Part shown: piece by piece, positions 34,444 to 34,672 of the stretch
Layout of the letters: each line of letters opens with the position of its first letter
Position numbering within the stretch: position 1 is the first letter of the stretch
NCBI GenBank assembly: GCA_014859105.1
Contig: JACUUX010000028.1
Coordinates: 1 to 34,672 of the forward strand
Reading direction: 5' to 3'
DNA length: 34,672 bases
DNA from: Nitrospirota bacterium
GTDB taxonomy: Bacteria > Nitrospirota > Thermodesulfovibrionia > Thermodesulfovibrionales > SM23-35
Notes under the pieces: generated by a model
What the model was told of the DNA's origin: nothing
What the model saw: the letters and a program-made list of their open reading frames with translations, nothing else
The model's database searches: none
Program-made: the position numbers and the translations under genes

Positions 34444-34594
34444 ATGCCTTTGTCTCTTTATGTAATGTATGCCTCCTGCAGTGTCTACAGTATTTTTTTA
34501 TTTGAAGCTTATCAGTTGTATTTTTTTTATTTTTCATACTTGAATAATTTCTGTTTTTGCATTCCGTACATTGAAATAATATTATATCTCTCAT
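34442..34594 (-). CDS. rpmG: 50S ribosomal protein L33
   Basis: 50 aa, short but complete. It opens [18 protein letters not shown], is Lys/Asn-rich in the middle, and ends [16 protein letters not shown]. Two CxxC pairs (C9/C12 and C36/C39) make it the zinc-binding form of L33. A GGGGT lies 10 nt before the ATG. The TAG stop runs into the 5' end of tRNA-Trp. It follows tuf by about 24 bp. Confidence 0.95.
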   Translation of the reverse strand: MRDIILFQCTECKNRNYSSMKNKKNTTDKLQIKKYCRHCRRHTLHKETKA

Positions 34595-34618
34595 ATCGGT
34601 TTTACCCCGTTACAATAT

Positions 34619-34672
34619 TTACTCCCTTATTTCTGTAACAACACCGGCACCAACTGTCCTTCCACCTTCCCT
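34619..34672 (-). CDS. tuf: Elongation factor Tu, C-terminal end (partial)
   Basis: The last 17 codons and TAA stop are present: REGGRTVGAGVVTEIRE, the conserved EF-Tu domain III ending. The gene continues beyond the right edge of the window. It is the expected leader of the rpmG-tRNA-Trp-secE-nusG block. Confidence 0.93.
   Translation of the reverse strand, partial: REGGRTVGAGVVTEIRE

Overview
The window looks like chromosomal DNA of a Gram-negative, deep-branching bacterium, most likely in or near Nitrospirota (Thermodesulfovibrio-like). This is inference. It rests on the AT-leaning core genes, KDO (lipopolysaccharide) synthesis genes, a cysteine-containing metal-dependent type of KDO8P synthase, an archaeal-type fructose-1,6-bisphosphate aldolase/phosphatase, a protein disulfide oxidoreductase paired with a thioredoxin-reductase-like flavoprotein, and the many short palindromic and heptamer repeats. 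No rRNA is present to confirm it.

Layout. 1-2467 (minus): site-2 protease, trpS and a YceI-like protein. 2571-6844 (plus): a promoter followed by kdsB-pyrG-kdsA-kdsD. 6845-8945: an accessory patch with repeats, an uncharacterised 190-aa protein preceded by an unannotated 42-codon gene, an FmdB-type zinc ribbon, and a small HEYGH membrane protein next to an attC-like hairpin. 8946-10061 (plus): a GC-rich FBP aldolase/phosphatase, followed by the wreck of an IS3-type transposase. 10373-14114 (plus): an HD-GYP sensor, a TPR lipoprotein, a GGDEF-domain scrap, a CRP-like site, an M23 peptidase and a bactofilin. 14308-20606 (minus): a GC-rich RND efflux operon, tetR-acrA-acrB-oprM, with three matching TetR-type operators. 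Its acrB has lost about 100 codons and its reading frame. 20897-23012 (minus): a redox operon (Mut7-C protein, AhpF/TrxR-like flavoprotein, two-domain disulfide oxidoreductase). 23043-34672 (minus): the tuf-rpmG-tRNA-Trp-secE-nusG-rplK-rplA-rplJ-rplL-rpoB-rpoC block.

The most striking observation is at 20897-21541. The disulfide oxidoreductase gene is interrupted by an in-frame TGA exactly where the first Cys of its C-terminal CPYC active site should be. The frame then stays open for 72 more well-conserved codons and restores the full family length of 214 aa. A hairpin with a G-containing apical loop starts about 15 nt after the TGA, as in bacterial SECIS elements. This reads as a selenocysteine (UPYC) protein disulfide oxidoreductase, partnered with a flavoprotein whose nucleotide-binding region resembles AhpF, so the pair looks like a split AhpF.

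Other points a gene caller would miss: rplJ most likely starts at a CTG, which gives the normal 172-aa L10. rpmG overlaps the tRNA-Trp gene by 2 nt. A heptamer repeat recurs in kdsB coding sequence and in the rplK-nusG spacer. One repeat family occurs twice, 13.7 kb apart.
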